Source: Pipra filicauda (lineage: Eukaryota; Chordata; Aves; Passeriformes; Pipridae). Taken from it: 64,000 nucleotides of DNA. Position 1 is the stretch's first letter; each line of letters begins with the position of its first letter. The notes under the pieces are model-generated. The model saw only the letters and a list, made by a program, of their open reading frames with translations. It did no database searches and was not told the origin of the DNA. Positions 1 through 25,484 of the stretch are shown in pieces. The stretch covers positions 1,506,408 through 1,570,407 of the forward strand of contig NW_024104302.1 of assembly GCF_003945595.2 (NCBI RefSeq), given 5' to 3'. A program made the position numbers and the translations under genes.

Positions 1-1595
1 AATATTATTAGATAGGTCTTAATGAGAAAATGCAGAGATGATTCTGGAAGTACCTGTGCTCTGTAATTATTTGGGGGGTGGAGGGACAGTATTGTACAGG
101 TGCATGTTAGCTGTAACTAGTTCCTGGTTTTGCTTGCCTGCTGTGCTCTAATATTTCCTGTGTACTGTGCTCTTTAAACAAGACCTTTTGGTGCACCACT
201 CTTGTTCCTTGCATCTTGACAGTCTGATGTTATTCTTGTTCCATGACATTTAGCAGAACTAAACAATGCATATTAAAAGCACATTTACATACCAGTGTCA
301 CTGAATCTACATCACCTCTAGCTCAAGAAGTTGTATGGAACAGCTACACATATCCACCTTCTCCAAATGTATACCATGTAATGTTTAAATAAGTGTAATA
401 TTTTAAAAACTGTTTCAGTAACAGCATTTCAAATTATGAAGTGAGCAGATTAATCTTACCCTAGATCTATATTGCAGGTTACAAGCAGGTTTTTATAGTT
501 TGCAAGACACAAACATGTTCAGAAGATACAGATTTAATTTAAAGAAAACTAAGGGTCAGAATTTATTTAAAGCAAGGTTGCCATCTTAACATCTTAAAAT
601 ATTTTGAATGACTAGCAGTAAATAAAGCTGTATGTTTGTTTTATGGTCAAACATAGCCTAATAGTAGAAACTATTTGCATTAAGAGAAGCAAGGCAAGTT
701 ACATACAAGGTCCACCTTAAGTTACAATAACTAAAAACTTAAAATACCAAGATAGGTGTAAAAGGTAAGAAGATAAATTCATAATGGGATTGGCAACAGA
801 ACTTCTTCCATAGCCAGCACATTTTCTATTAAATTTAGTTGGAGCCCTGCAGTTGCTGAGTGAGGACAGGAATGTGAGTTTGCAGAGAACCACACTGGCT
901 GCAAAAAGGACCCCCAGTCCAAAAGGATGGCTCCATTTCACCCCTGATCCCAGGTACAAAGTATTTAAGAGCAGCATAGGGTAACCTATTAGGTACTGTA
1001 GGAATAATGCACTGCACAGGAAGTGGGGGATTTTCCTGCCAAATGTTAATAGATACACATCTTCATGACAACCCTAAAATTAAGGAGTAAGTCAGCTCAC
1101 TGTCTGGGGACAGGTAGCAATTCTGACTTTTTTAAATCAGCAAACTATGTCCACTGCTCAGGGTAACTCCTGACTGTTAACTACATTTAAGGGAACTTGG
1201 GTGCCTAAAACTCCCATGCCATGCCAGGGAAGAGAAGTTTTTCAGCATTCCAAACTGGAATACTCCCTTATTTCTGCTAAGGCAGGAATTCCAGAAAAAG
1301 TCCACGTTGACTGCCATACAGCAAGAGCACAACACTCTAAGCAGCACTCTCATTGAATACTGAAAAAATCTCAGAGTTACCAGAAAAATATCTGCAGATA
1401 GCAGTTGTGCATCAGGGAAGGAGAAATTGGATTTTGTTAATGAACACAAATGTATTTTGCTACCCAGTTTGTGTTTTGGAGCTGCACAGCTGGTGGCAGG
1501 TCAAACATGGCACAGATTAGTGCTTGGAAACCCCCCCCCCCCCCCTTTTTTTTTTCCAGGTCCCCTCCATTCAGGCAGAACAGCCACCTGTAGAT
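1..1595 (-). other. 3' UTR and downstream flank of the RAB18-like gene
   Basis: This stretch lies downstream of the RAB18-like stop codon on the minus strand. It is AT-rich and I see no conserved coding exon. A minus-strand AATAAA (TTTATT on the plus strand at 562-567) could end a 3' UTR of about 1 kb, but other sites are possible. A C-run followed by a T-run lies at about 1531-1555, just downstream of the stop. Open frames here, such as the 113-aa one at 717-1058, resemble no family I recognise and look like chance. Confidence 0.4.
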
Positions 1596-13581
<11,986 letters not shown>

Positions 13582-13792
13582 GACGGGGAGAGAGCGCCGT
13601 AGCACTTTTTTTTTTTTTAAGTTTCTCAAACCTTTAGAGGACATCTTAGGTGCTTTAGAGAGCCCCCCCAAACCCCAGCCACCAAGCTAAAGAGAGACAG
13701 GATTCCTGCTCGGCCGGTGGAAGTGTCGTTCTGGAACTCTGGGACTGCCTTTGGAGGTGGCACGAAATTGTGTCACCGTTCGGAGGTGTTGC

Positions 13793-13798
13793 AATAAA
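13793..13798 (+). terminator. DUSP3 proximal polyadenylation signal
   Basis: AATAAA in the context GTTGCAATAAAGAGG, 212 bp after the DUSP3 stop. It gives a short 3' UTR. Further AATAAA motifs downstream, such as near 14608, could serve longer transcripts. Confidence 0.6.
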
Positions 13799-16700
13799 GA
13801 GGTGTTTTTAGAGGGGTAACTCCAGTGATAACAGCTGTCTTCACATGTATGTCAGAGCCCCTGAAGACTCCATAGCATATGTGGTTTGCATTGACACTGA
13901 GTGTGATTCATTTAAGCTTTGTCTTGTGTCTCACCAGGGCACGAGTTTCTGAAAGCCCCGACACGTCTCTTCACTCACTCTTAAAACAAGCACTGTAATT
14001 TCTAAAGCTTCTTTTTCGTGCACAGAGGTGCCTGATGTTTGAATGTAGGAGCTGAAAGGAATGGAGAAGTGTATATATTTATGCACAGATGCACTGGTTT
14101 GTAAAATGAAGTGTATGCAGTGTTTAGTGTGGATTTATGCAATACACAGTGTGTGATAGTAAAGCCATTCAGAGCCCATTCTTGATGGGCTTTCCAAGAA
14201 TAGTTGTACCTCTTGCTGTTGTGATTGACACGAAATAGTGTGTTATTAAATGCCCTTTTATTTTTGTTTTGAAGTCATACTAGAAAAAATGTCAACAGCA
14301 AATGCTGAGGAAAAGACTTGAGCAAGGAAGAAAAAATGTTTGTATTTAGAAGTGCTTGTACTGGATGTATGATAAAGTCCTAAGTATCAGAATGTGATGG
14401 CTTTCAAAGTGTCTTTATTCCTTATTTACTATCACTGTTTATCAACATAGAATAGAATGAGCACACATACTTCCAGCAGGGCAGCACAGGTGTGCTTTCA
14501 AAGCAGTTTACAGAAGGATACTCTTGACTTCTTGCTTGCATGGCGTCATTAAACAGAAATGAGAATTGTAACGTACCACACTGTATAGGAAATATTTACT
14601 TTCTATTAAAATAAATGACGTCTGGATTCTGTTTGGCATCCAGAGGAGCTGAGTCATTGCAATGTTGGGAGAGGGAGCTTTGTTTACAGTGTGCCTGACT
14701 TAGTGTTTAAATATGTACCTGTGAGTTGCAGGACTGTATTAATGCAAAGGATCTCCCACTGCAAACTTGGAATTGTTGGTTAAACTAACAGAAACCAGGG
14801 TGTTCCCCTTTTAACCTGTGCTTTAATGTAGTTCTAGACTGAAAAATCTTAACCCTACTTGAAACAGAAACACTCTTCGTGTTAGTACCACATGTAACCC
14901 CAGAGCTAGTTTTGTCTACTCAGTTCAGTAATCAAAAATCACAAAGATCATACGTTGTTTTACTTCTGGTTATTGGGGTTGTGTGGTCTGGGGAGGGGGG
15001 AGTGGCAAGGGAAAGTTCTGTGTAGCTTTATTGAAATTAAACTCCAGAGGTGATTGTTCTGCTTGAAGACCAGCCTTATTCTGTTTCCTTGAACAGGATG
15101 GAACTGCCAAATCAAGTAACCTTTGCTCTTTTGTGGGGAAAACTCTACATAATGTTTCCTGTCACCCCTCTACAGTCAGTCAGTATTCAGTGCTTGCTTT
15201 GAATCAGGATGGTTCAGTAATAACAAACAGTAATCAGTTCCATGGGCTAATTACATACCTGTTTGCTTTCTCCCCTTTTATCAGGATTAAATTAATTGCT
15301 TCTTCAAAATTCCTAGTTATTGATTTCATGCTGGGTGGCTTGGGAAATAGAATACTGACCTTATCTTTTCTACAATACTGACTTTTTCCTACTGCAGTCT
15401 TATTTATAAATTATCCTTTTAAAATTTTTACTATGAGCATAGATTTTTATTTTTTTTTGGTCTTGTCTCACACCATGTATTCTTAATACCTGTCTGCACT
15501 GCAAGGGAAAAAAATGGAGATTCATGTGCAGTCACTTTGTCTTTTACCTGTTACTTGGAAGTCAAAGTTCCAATCCATTAAAGAGCTAAGAAACCATTAG
15601 GCATTAGAAACCATTAGGCATTAGGCATTAGAAGTTTCCATAAATTGTAAGAAGATAGGAGTTGTCAGATTAAAGCCAGAATGGTTTATTAATGTTGAGT
15701 CTGTTCACCTTACGGCAATGTTTTTGTACTTGTCAGTATCAAGAACAAATCAAGACATTGGGGAATGTTTTTATATTCAAGATACTCTTTTACTTCACAG
15801 AACACTCTCACTTTAGTGGTAACTTCAGTGGGACTCTGGCCCATTTGTCTCAGTATAATAAAACTGATTGAACAAATGTTTTGTAATATGAGGATGGAGA
15901 AGGATAAGTAAGACCATGTTATAAATTGATTTTACAAATTGAGACAATATGTCCTATTTTAAACTAGGCAACTCAGAAATGAAACCATTTCTATCTCTGC
16001 TTTTAGAGTAGGCTAAAAATAGTTAGAATGTCAGAGCAGTGCTCCATTAATGGATCATGTTGCTGGCTGGCTGACTCACCAGATGGAGCTATAGGCTTGT
16101 TATTCTTCCCTAGTCATCACTGAGTCCCTGAACAATACTATTGTATGAATCCAGTGTGTGCTTATCACTGAAAAAGGCAAGCCACCAGGATGATTTATCA
16201 GACTCTGGTGGGAGAATACTAAGATTCCATTTACTCTTGGCTGCTTGCATGAGATCACACAACAGCATTCAGGCTGTTGTATTCACACTGTGATATGTGA
16301 CACAGCAAAATTCTTATGAGACACATAAAAGTTCCATGAGCAAGACTGTCTTAGCAGCATTTTAGAAAAAAACCTGTTTGAGTAGCAAATAAGTTCTTTA
16401 TCATGGTAAAAACTGGGCTACTATCCTTTCTGCTGTTGTTCTTTGCTGAGAAGGAGGAAGATATATTGACACAAATTTGTTTTTCAACTCAGAGAGCTTG
16501 CAGCGTTCTTACACGCAGTGCTTTTCATCTCCAAGGCCTTTTATGCAGATTAATTAATTCTCACATCACTCACAGCACCAAGCATAATCATGTTGCAGGA
16601 GAAAAGAGTGTCCAGTTCTAATACAGGCTTAGCATCCCAAAATGGAATTACAATAAAACATATTGTGGCTGCTAGTCCTGCATTTGGATGCTATAATTCT

Positions 16701-18264
16701 AAGTTTGAAATAACTTCAAGAAATGTTCACTCCCCCTTTCTAACTTCATTAACTCTTAAGTACAAAATTCCTGGGCAGTGTGTAAAATATGAGCCACTGA
16801 CCACAGATGAGCTTAAATTGAACATCTTAGGGCCTGGATACAGAACAGAACCCCTTTGGCCCAGGTGTGGACAGAGTGAGCACCTGAAGTTAGAAGTGAC
16901 AGAACCAATTTCAGAAGCTGATTTGGATGTGCCTGCCTACATTGTAGCCTGGCAGTGCAAGCACTTTGGGACAGATGCCTGAGTCAGGAAGCAGCAGCAG
17001 CAGATTCAGGCAAAGGACATGATGCCAGTTCACCCCTTGGACCTGCTCCCCTAATGTGTCTGATTCCTTCTTAGCAGAGTGGGCTGGTTTGGGCTGGGGT
17101 ACAGTTAATTTTAGTCCTAGTTGCTGCTGTGGGGCTCTGTTCTGGATTTGTGCTAAACACAGTGATAATAATACAGAGGTGTTTTTGTTGTCAGCATATC
17201 AGAGGCAAGTTACTTGACAACAGTCTGTATTAAAGAATGATATCCCAACTGGCTGAGGAGGAAAAAAATCTTATAAAAAGAAAACAGTATGTTGTATTCC
17301 TCCATGAAAACAGAGTAATTTCTGAGATGGGAAAGAAGGAAGGGGAACTAACAGTAAGGGTACATTGTTGTGTGTAACACAATGCATGATTTCTTTTAGA
17401 CAAGGAAGACTGCCACAGATGAGATTTTAAAACATGACACCTGAATACATCTTGGGCATAGATGCCCCAGACATAAGGTCATCAATTCTTTCTTTCTGTT
17501 GGTTGTATCATGACTGGAAATCAGTCTGGTCGTGTTCTTGTGTTTAAAATAAGCAAATGTCCTGTATTCAACATTTGCATAGAACATCAGCAGAAGTAGT
17601 AGTATGCACTGTTTGTTTTGGGTATTTTTTCCAAGTGTTAAAAATGTAAGAGAGAGCACATCAAAAAGTATGATTTACAACATCCTGGCTGTTTACTCTG
17701 AAAAACGTATTCCAAATAGCTATTTTTAGGAAAAACTAAACAAAACAGCTTCTCACATTGAAATGAAGCTCTTCCCTGTTTCTTACACTATATTTGTGAA
17801 ACAAAATGCAGAGCTCCTTGTTTTGGAAGGGAGAAAAAAAGGTACCCCAAGTCCAATCATTTCCCTGCAGAGACTGACAAGCAGAACTACTGAGCTACAG
17901 TTTCTAGATTTACTTACTTTACACAGCGAGCAAGGGGAGGAGGAATAGCAAGAGCAAAAGTAAAAAGCCTGAAAAACCTTTGGAAAAGACAATAGCCAAA
18001 AATTCAGACATGGATGGAGGAACAAGCAGTTTTTAATCATAACACTGTTAGAAAAAAAAGCTGCAGAAAAGACTTGTTGGGTTTCAATTCATCCAAGTCT
18101 TGTCAATCACCATTTGTTGCCAGGCACAGAAATGAAGTGAATATGAGAAGTTTTTGCATAAGAGTTGTCGAATATTGTCACTAACCCACCCCCACACACC
18201 CATTTTATTTCACACTGACAAAAGCTGAGATGAATGAGTTGTGGTCTGGCCCTTCCCACTTCGT
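13799..18264. other. DUSP3-SOST intergenic region
   Basis: AT-rich DNA without a recognisable exon. It may hold extended DUSP3 3' UTR in its first kilobase. A short direct repeat with unit ACCATTAGGCATTAGAA lies at about 15590-15632. The 130-codon open frame at 16590-16982 matches no family I know and has no splice or promoter context. One LTR fragment is annotated separately. Confidence 0.5.
17082..17215 (+). mobile_element. Avian ERV LTR fragment
   Basis: The sequence TTTGGGCTGGGGTACAGTTA followed by AATTTTAGTCC and GGATTTGTGCTAAACACAGTG resembles the start of common bird ERV LTRs. Only the 5' portion is recognisable and no coding sequence is attached. Identification is by memory of the family pattern, so borders are approximate. 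Confidence 0.55.
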
Positions 18265-18377
18265 ATAGTCATTGGCTGGCTTGCTTCTAAAAAGGATTTT
18301 AAAAAGGGGAATAATGTGCCTTTGCCTTGGATCTGAAGCTGTCAGGGTGCTGAAAAGCTGATCTGTGAGCTGCCACC
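18265..18377 (+). promoter_or_regulatory. SOST proximal promoter and 5' UTR
   Basis: An inverted CCAAT box (ATTGG, about 18271-18275) and an AT-rich TATA-like TTTTAAAAAG (18297-18306) precede the start codon by about 105 and 75 bp. The ATG lies in a near-perfect Kozak context, GCCACCATGC. There is no CpG island, which suits a tissue-restricted osteocyte gene. Confidence 0.5.
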
Positions 18378-21300
18378 ATGCAGATCTCTTGGGCTGTGTG
18401 CGCTGTCTGGGTCTTGGCACAAATCGCATTTCGGTCTGTGGAAGGGTGGCAGGTGTTTAAAAATGATGCTACAGAAATCATTCCTGAAATCACTGAGAAC
18501 ACAGAAACACCGATGGAGCAGACTTTCAGCAACAACAACAACACAATGAATCAGGCAAAACATGGAGGAAGACACATACAGCAAGCTCCAGACCCTAACG
18601 GTAAGAAAAATATCATTATTACTGTTTTGGACCCTAAGAGAAAATTCGTGAAAGAGTACTTTTTATGTGTTTGTTTATTAAAACTTTTAGGTGTGGCCCA
18701 AATGCTTTAAGTGATAAAGATTTACATCTACTGTTGAAGAAGTATGAATATAAAGGTCAGAAGGAATAGTTTGGAGTTTAGTGGTGACAACATGGTCTAT
18801 CTGTAGTAGATGTTACTTAACATTTCTCTGTGATTTGTGCTCTCAAGCATCGTGAGGAAATATCACAATTTCTCTCTTTAATGTCAGGATGGGGGAGTGG
18901 GTTGACAGTGGAGATGCAAGTTCTTAATATTTAGGAAGACCCACACTAGTTGTGACTGAGATCACACATCAAAAATGGCACATGGAGGTTGTGTTCAGCT
19001 CCAGGAGAGAAGTGTGCTGTTCACTGTCTTTTGCTAACAACCAGATCTTCCAAAAGATTCCAGCAGCCAAAAATGCTTCATAATATGTTGTCACATTTGA
19101 CCAAACATCCAGCTTTGGCAGTGATGCAAAACACATGTTTTGTGAGGAGAGACAGAGGATGAGAAGCTAACACCAAGCTGAGAAAGGTAGTTTTAAAAAG
19201 TTTTCCACTGCAGATCTGAATTATCCTTCTTTTTCTGGGGGCAACTGAAAGGCAATTGTGATTTTCTACTGTAGCTGTCAGTGAAGGTGTTTAAAACCAT
19301 AGTATTAACAATATTTTAGAAGAGAGAGTAATGTTTTTGAGAGTGTGACTTTAGAGGATTCTTACATTCCTAAGAGGGGGAGCACCTTGTTTCTCACAGT
19401 CAGCCCCACCAACCACCTGGTCACAGGTTGGTTTTGTTGTTACATCTGAATACCTTCATTTTTTAGCCTTTTACTACTCTGACATCAACTGATGGGAGTC
19501 TGCCCCACTTATATGTGTATATTTTTCAAAGAAAAATACTAAAGAAATCAAGGGTAAAGGAGACTGGACAGTTATTCAAGATATACAATGGTCTTGCATA
19601 CTTATTTTAACATCTTTAACACAAGGAATCAAAATTGTGGTCCAAAGTGGCCTGACCTTTCTGGAACAGATGATGTTGCATCAGCCCATGAATAATTTTG
19701 CACTGTGTTGAACCTGCACACTTACAGGACAGGACATATATGCACAGAAAATAAGCCTATATAGCTGAGGCAAATGCCTGTATATTTAATTGTATATTTA
19801 ATTGTTCCTGTCTATGTGTTATGGTGGTGCAATACACCTGATTCAAAGCATTATTTTTTGCAGACAGACATAATTTTCTTCAATGCTTAGTAAATTTGGG
19901 ATTATTAGGCTACATGGACATGCAGTTCAGTTGTCACTATTTTTGTCAAAGCTGGCAAGGATTGTTTAATTTCATTAATGCAGTCCCTCAAACTTTTAAA
20001 TAATAAAATCTTGCTAGTTGTTCTTTGACAAACATAAATCTGAGCACCAAAAATCCTGTTTCTGTACTTCAGAAGAAAACCAAAAATTAAGATGTTCCTC
20101 CAAATACTGTTCTAGCATTAATGACTCAGGGTCAGACTTCTTTTTTGCTGAACTAAGGAGGGAAGCACCTTGTGTACAGTGAGGAGAATGGGCCTAACAA
20201 ACACAGCCTTCTCTCTGGGAGCTGACCTTTGAAGGCTTTCACCACAAGTAACATTCCTGAGTTAAAACTGGCCTTTTGACTAAGAGAAGAACATTAACAT
20301 GTGTGCATCTAGATGAAGTTATTTGACAAACGCTTTCAAAAATCAAATTCTGTGTCTTCCAAACAGGTCAATTAGCCAAGCATGTCATTTGGAAAAAGAG
20401 GCACTTTTGGAAAAAGTTACATTCCTACAATTGGAAAGTTTGTCTAAGTCCTTAAAGCTGAAAAAATCATGTATTTACTAATGTTTCATTTGCCTGTAGC
20501 TGTCCATTGAGAAAAAGGGGGGAGGGAAACTGTATAGTTCCTAATCAGCCAGAAGGTGCCTCTAGCTGCCTGAAGGAAATCATGTGGGACAGGTGGAATT
20601 ATCCCAGAGAGCAGTAAACCTGGAAAAGCTGATGTCTGAATAGTGGGATTCCTTAAAGCTGTTGTTACCTGCTATTTCTCTAACCTGGAACAGATTATGG
20701 TAGCTAAAATTCACTTAAGGAACACTTTCTTTGTCGCAAAAGAGTTTAAATCTGGAGTCAGCATCTGAAGTCAATCGAGTTAAACCAGAGCAGTGGGGGA
20801 AGGGGTTGCCCACAGGTAAATGAAACCAGGAGAAAACTATCAAATTTTCCCATGAAGTGTTGGCTGCTGCTGGGGCTGCACTTCAGGAGCTCCACTGCCC
20901 CCCCTGCACAACCCTGCCAGGGCATGCACCTCGTGGCAAGAGAAGGATTTCATTCATAAATTTGTACCGCGTCGTTCAAGGGTCTCACAATTAGAGCAGA
21001 AGCTGCACAAGGGAGCGTTCTGAAACATTTCTCCCAAAAACCTTTCTGTTCAAGACATTTAGCTCGCGTCTACCTCAGAGAGGGATATCTCCCGTGGAAA
21101 CGCGAAAGATGGAGAAGTAATTAACGTGTTTCTTGCTTGCAGATGCTTCTGACTTCAGCTGCAGGGAGATGAGAACCACCCGCTATGTGACGGAGGGGTC
21201 CTGCCGCAGTGTCAAGCCCGTCAAGGAGCTCGTCTGCTCCGGCCAGTGCGTCCCCTCTCACCTCCTCCCCAACTCCATCGGCAGGGGGAAGTGGTGGCGG

Positions 21301-21564
21301 CAGAACGCCCTGGATTATCGCTGCATCCCCGCCCACACCCGCACCCACCGCATCCAGATGTCCTGCCCCGAGGAAGAGACTCGGACTTACAAATTCCGAG
21401 CCGTCACCTCCTGCAAGTGCAAGCGCTACACCCGCTACCACAACCAGTCGGAGCTGAAGGACTTCGGGAAGGACAATGCCAGGCCTCAGAAGAACAAGAA
21501 GCCCCATCTGTCCAGAGCCAGGAGCAGCAAATCTAACCAGCACGAGTTAGAAAATGCTTATTAG
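18378..21564 (+). CDS. SOST: Sclerostin, complete, two exons
   Basis: Secreted cystine-knot antagonist of Wnt signalling that binds LRP5/6 and limits bone formation. Exons are 18378-18600 and 21143-21564, with GT/AG borders, joining to 214 aa (human 213). Residues 1-23 form a hydrophobic signal peptide ending SVEG. The mature start [14 protein letters not shown] is strongly conserved. Eight cysteines lie in exon 2 (Cys81, 95, 106 and 110, then four more). The LRP-binding loop keeps the Asn-x-Ile motif as PNSIG (Asn118-Ser119-Ile120). Two N-glycosylation sequons are visible (NNT at 54 and HNQS near the C-terminus). The basic tail ends ELENAY as in mammals, which separates SOST from SOSTDC1. 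Exon 1 has an Asn-rich run at 52-55. Confidence 0.97.
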
Positions 21565-22988
21565 GAGGTGGCTCTGGGTGACACAGACTAGCAGCTCTGG
21601 ATACTTTGCAAAATCCGTCCAAAGGCACTCAGAGGCCACAGCATGACGTTCTGACTGCAGCAGGTTCCAATTCCTTCTGCTAAGCTGGGTCAAATGCTCA
21701 CATAGGCAAAAAAAAAAATCTTTCAGATTATAGCACTTATGGTCTGATAAGAAAATGAGGCAAACCAAGCTGGAGGTAGCAACCTCTAAATTCAGTGTGA
21801 AAGGAGAGGTGCAGGTTGGAGATTCACGAGAGGTTGTGTGGCTTGTCCGAGCAGGCAGGCAGAGGAAAGGGAAGCAGCTGTGGTGACAATCAGGCTTTGC
21901 TAGAAATCATTCCACTCACTTCAAGTGAAAAGAGCATTGAGATCCCTTTCCCACACAAGTGCCGTGATGCAGGACAAGCATCCAATTAGGGAAGCATCAG
22001 GAGAGTTCACACTCTCTGAATAAGCTGTAGAAAGTTAGGTATAGCAGGAATTTCAGTAGTTATGGTGACTGAAGTCAAATTGTTGGGAAATGAACATTCT
22101 GTCAGATGTCCTCACATAGCAGGAGTTTCCTCCAAAACACAAAAATCAAAACAGAAGTAAAAGCGTGACAAATCTGTCTCATACCTTTACCCAAAAGACT
22201 GTAGGATCAGCAGATTCAAAGCTGAGATTTGGCAACTAAAACCATATTTGATTTAGAAACAGTGGCTTGGTTTAGGAACAATTCAACAAATCCTACTAGG
22301 TGAAGCAGATTCATGAAATGCATGGTCCTCTCAAACCAGATAACCTCACTGATGTTTGTCCTGCAAACAGCTAGAGATGTGCAGAGTTTAACATAAAAGG
22401 TACTGATTATTCCTGATTTCCTAGAACACATTTGACTTCAGTATCAGCTTAGATACCTCTATTTACATTTTCTATTCTGTAGAGTTTGGACTATCTGGCC
22501 ACATATTTTGTAGCATTAAGACTGTGCAAGCCAAGTTCTGGGCACACGGTGGTGGCTCTGCATTAAAAGTGAGCCTCTGCTAATTTTGAAGTCATGAATT
22601 CCTCTAGAAAAAGTCTTTAGCATATGCAGCTTTGGTAAGTCTTTAGTTTGGCAGCAACTTTCCTTTACTTAGCTTCTCAACACTCAGACTAATGTTTGTG
22701 TTTTTACATTAAAGAATACTATTAGAAAGTGAGTTGTCACATACTGTATACATCTGGTAGAATATGCTGAAATCATATAAACTGTGGCAATTTACAGTGT
22801 TGATAGATTTTTCAATTATTTTATGTGGGACCAGAACCTAGAGAGACAAGGTATTGTTTAAGAGAGTGAATTACATATTTATTTTTTTTCCCAGAAGTTA
22901 TTTATGCAATGTTTTTCCTTGTAGAAAATGAGAAGTAACACTGCTTTAAAAATATTAGTCTGTTATTTTTAATTTTAAATACATTGTT

Positions 22989-22994
22989 AATAAA
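22989..22994 (+). terminator. Candidate SOST polyadenylation signal
   Basis: AATAAA in TTGTTAATAAAGTAG, about 1.4 kb after the SOST stop. The predicted 3' UTR is AT-rich and comparable in length to the long mammalian SOST 3' UTR. Not the only possible site. Confidence 0.5.
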
Positions 22995-25480
22995 GTAGAA
23001 ACAACGATTAATTGTAGGAAGACTCATTGATTTTCAGCTACATTATAAAGCTGATTTGCTGCAAAGCCAGTGATTTTACAGAACAGGCAGGGTGTCAACT
23101 CCAATTTCTGTGATAGTGTCAAGGTCTTTAATTCTAATAACCTACACATCTCTAAAGAAACTCCATCCTGGAACTTCTTGCTCCAGTGGATGATGTTTCT
23201 CATGGGAAAAGTTTTCCTGGGCAGATGAGTATTCTGCTTCCCCTGGGGAAGAAAAACTTACCTGATTTCAGTTTCCCTCCTGCTCCCAGTGACATTTCCA
23301 GATTCATATGTTCACAACCTGATAAAGCCACAAAAAACCCCCAAGAAATCTGTGAACTATCAATCAAGATTTCTTGATTGAAATCTGATTGCTTCAGATA
23401 CCTCTCATTGGAAAAAAAAAATGAAAAATCAAGTGTGGAATCCCTTTGCAAGTGCTGCCAAGCAAGAGTTGAAAATTTTTACAATTTGATGTTGTAGACC
23501 TGTGCTCATTTTCCTTTATCCTTTAAGAAACATTTTCCAGTGAAGTCAGGGGAAACAGCTTGGACTGTACATAGTGTGCAGACCTTTCAACACAGCTGCA
23601 AAGCTGAACAGCTTTTTCAAGACAAGCAGTATATAAGGTTTCCTTTCACTGCTATAGTTTACATCATATAAAAGCCTAATATAAACCTTTGTCATACCTG
23701 CAACATCATTTTCCAGACTTGTCTTTGACTTCATGAATTTGACACTTGGGGCTTCATTTTCAGAATTCAGCACGAACACCTGCAAGCAGTGCTGAAGTGA
23801 GAAAAGCAGTTCAGTTCCTCTGTTCTGCAGCTAAAGATACTGGAATACTGGTTTTAAAATGTTGACTGTGATAAGCCAGTGACAGAGACTTACTCCATCT
23901 CAGTCTTCCTCCTGGCTCTCAGGCAGTTCAGGTGAATCAGCAATGTCTTTCTCCCAAATATTTCACCTGAAAGGTGTCCTCTTCCCCCCCAAAAAACACG
24001 TTCTCCCGCTCATTCTTGTCTACCAAAAGTGCAAACATTTCCTGCTCTTAAGCTGCCACTCAGAATCTTGCAGTTTTTCTGACTTTCCAACACAAGGATT
24101 GGTTCTTTCCAAGCTATAAAAGCTTTTACAAGAATCCCAAGGGACGGGGAGTCCTGAGGCACTTTTACTGCTGTATTTCCTCTCAACCCCCATCCTGATT
24201 GTAGTGACTTCTCACTGGTTTCTTACCACAGGATAAAAGTGGAGGAGAAGTGCAGTCAGCATGTATGATTAGGCTCCTGAAGCAGCCGCCTCCAACCACC
24301 ACTTCTGCAATTTTTGTTATCAGGAGACTTAAAATTGTCAGTGTGCCTACTTTATTTGGTTTTTTTCTGGCGAAAATACAATTCTACTATCGTTCAATAA
24401 AAAAAAAAATAAACCTACAGACAGCAGAAACAGCCTGCTGGTGTCCACAAGATCCCAAAGATTTTGCGTGAGGTTCAACTCCTTAATTACAAATTGCACA
24501 ACAAAGGACAAAACTTTACACTGTGAGGTCTTAAGCCAAGAAAATACGTTATGTTGTGTTCTGCAAGTGTGGTTGAGAAAGTCAGCATTGTGAAATATGG
24601 AGGGAATAAACACCTATTTTTTTAGCCATATGACATCAACTTATAATTAGCTTGTTTCACTCAAAATTAGTGCAGCGTATGGGCACACAGAAGATCTTCT
24701 CTATAATAAACAGGCTCAAAAGTCTTAAATTATCATATTTATATGTAGCTTGAGTTTGGATTGAACATACTGTGCAGATGTAACCTGAAATTTGAATAAT
24801 CTGGAACTACTCTTGACAGGCAAGGAGAGAAAGTCCATTTCTAAAATAACATTTAAAATAAAGCCAGTACAAGTTGCAGCACTTGCAACACAGCTGATGT
24901 TGTTTAGGTGTACAAAAAACAGTGCAGCTGCTCCCCTTTCAGTCTTAGAGCCATCAAAGGACAGCTCAGCACCAAGTTTTTCCCAGTTCTATACACAGGG
25001 ATTGACATTTCTTTCCTGTTCCCGGAACTGTGGGAACAGTTTTGACACCGAATGTTGGAGAGCTGTAACATCAAGCTGCAGAGTTTCATGGACAAACCTC
25101 ATGATGCCTTGTAGCCACGTCATTGAATTAGGAATATGATGCTTTGCTGTATTTTTTTTATACCCAAATGAATGTTATAGAGTACAATAAACATACTGTG
25201 CCTGAAGACCAAAGGGAAGGATGCAATGATGATTCTTCTATCTTTATTAACCATTTCTGATGCTGTTTCATGAACCAGCTATTTCTTTGAATCCTGAAAG
25301 CTTTCACTTTTCTTTTTAAGAGGACAAGTCCTTGCTCTGAAAACGGGGTAATAAAAGTAATCAGTAAAACCTGAGTAGAGGTAAAACTCATCAGCACACA
25401 CCCTGCTAATTCTGAAATAAAAGTACAGCAGACACAAAGAGAATCTTCAAAACATCCCATCTCTACCACATCACAATATA
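22995..25480. other. Intergenic region downstream of SOST
   Basis: AT-rich, with no recognisable exon, repeat family or RNA gene. Short A-runs and chance open frames up to about 115 codons are present. I see nothing I can assign. Confidence 0.4.
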
Positions 25481-25484
25481 TGGC

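Noticed and set aside
16590..16982. 130-codon open frame between DUSP3 and SOST
   Set aside because: No recognisable domain, promoter, splice pattern or family match; its length is not remarkable in 64 kb.
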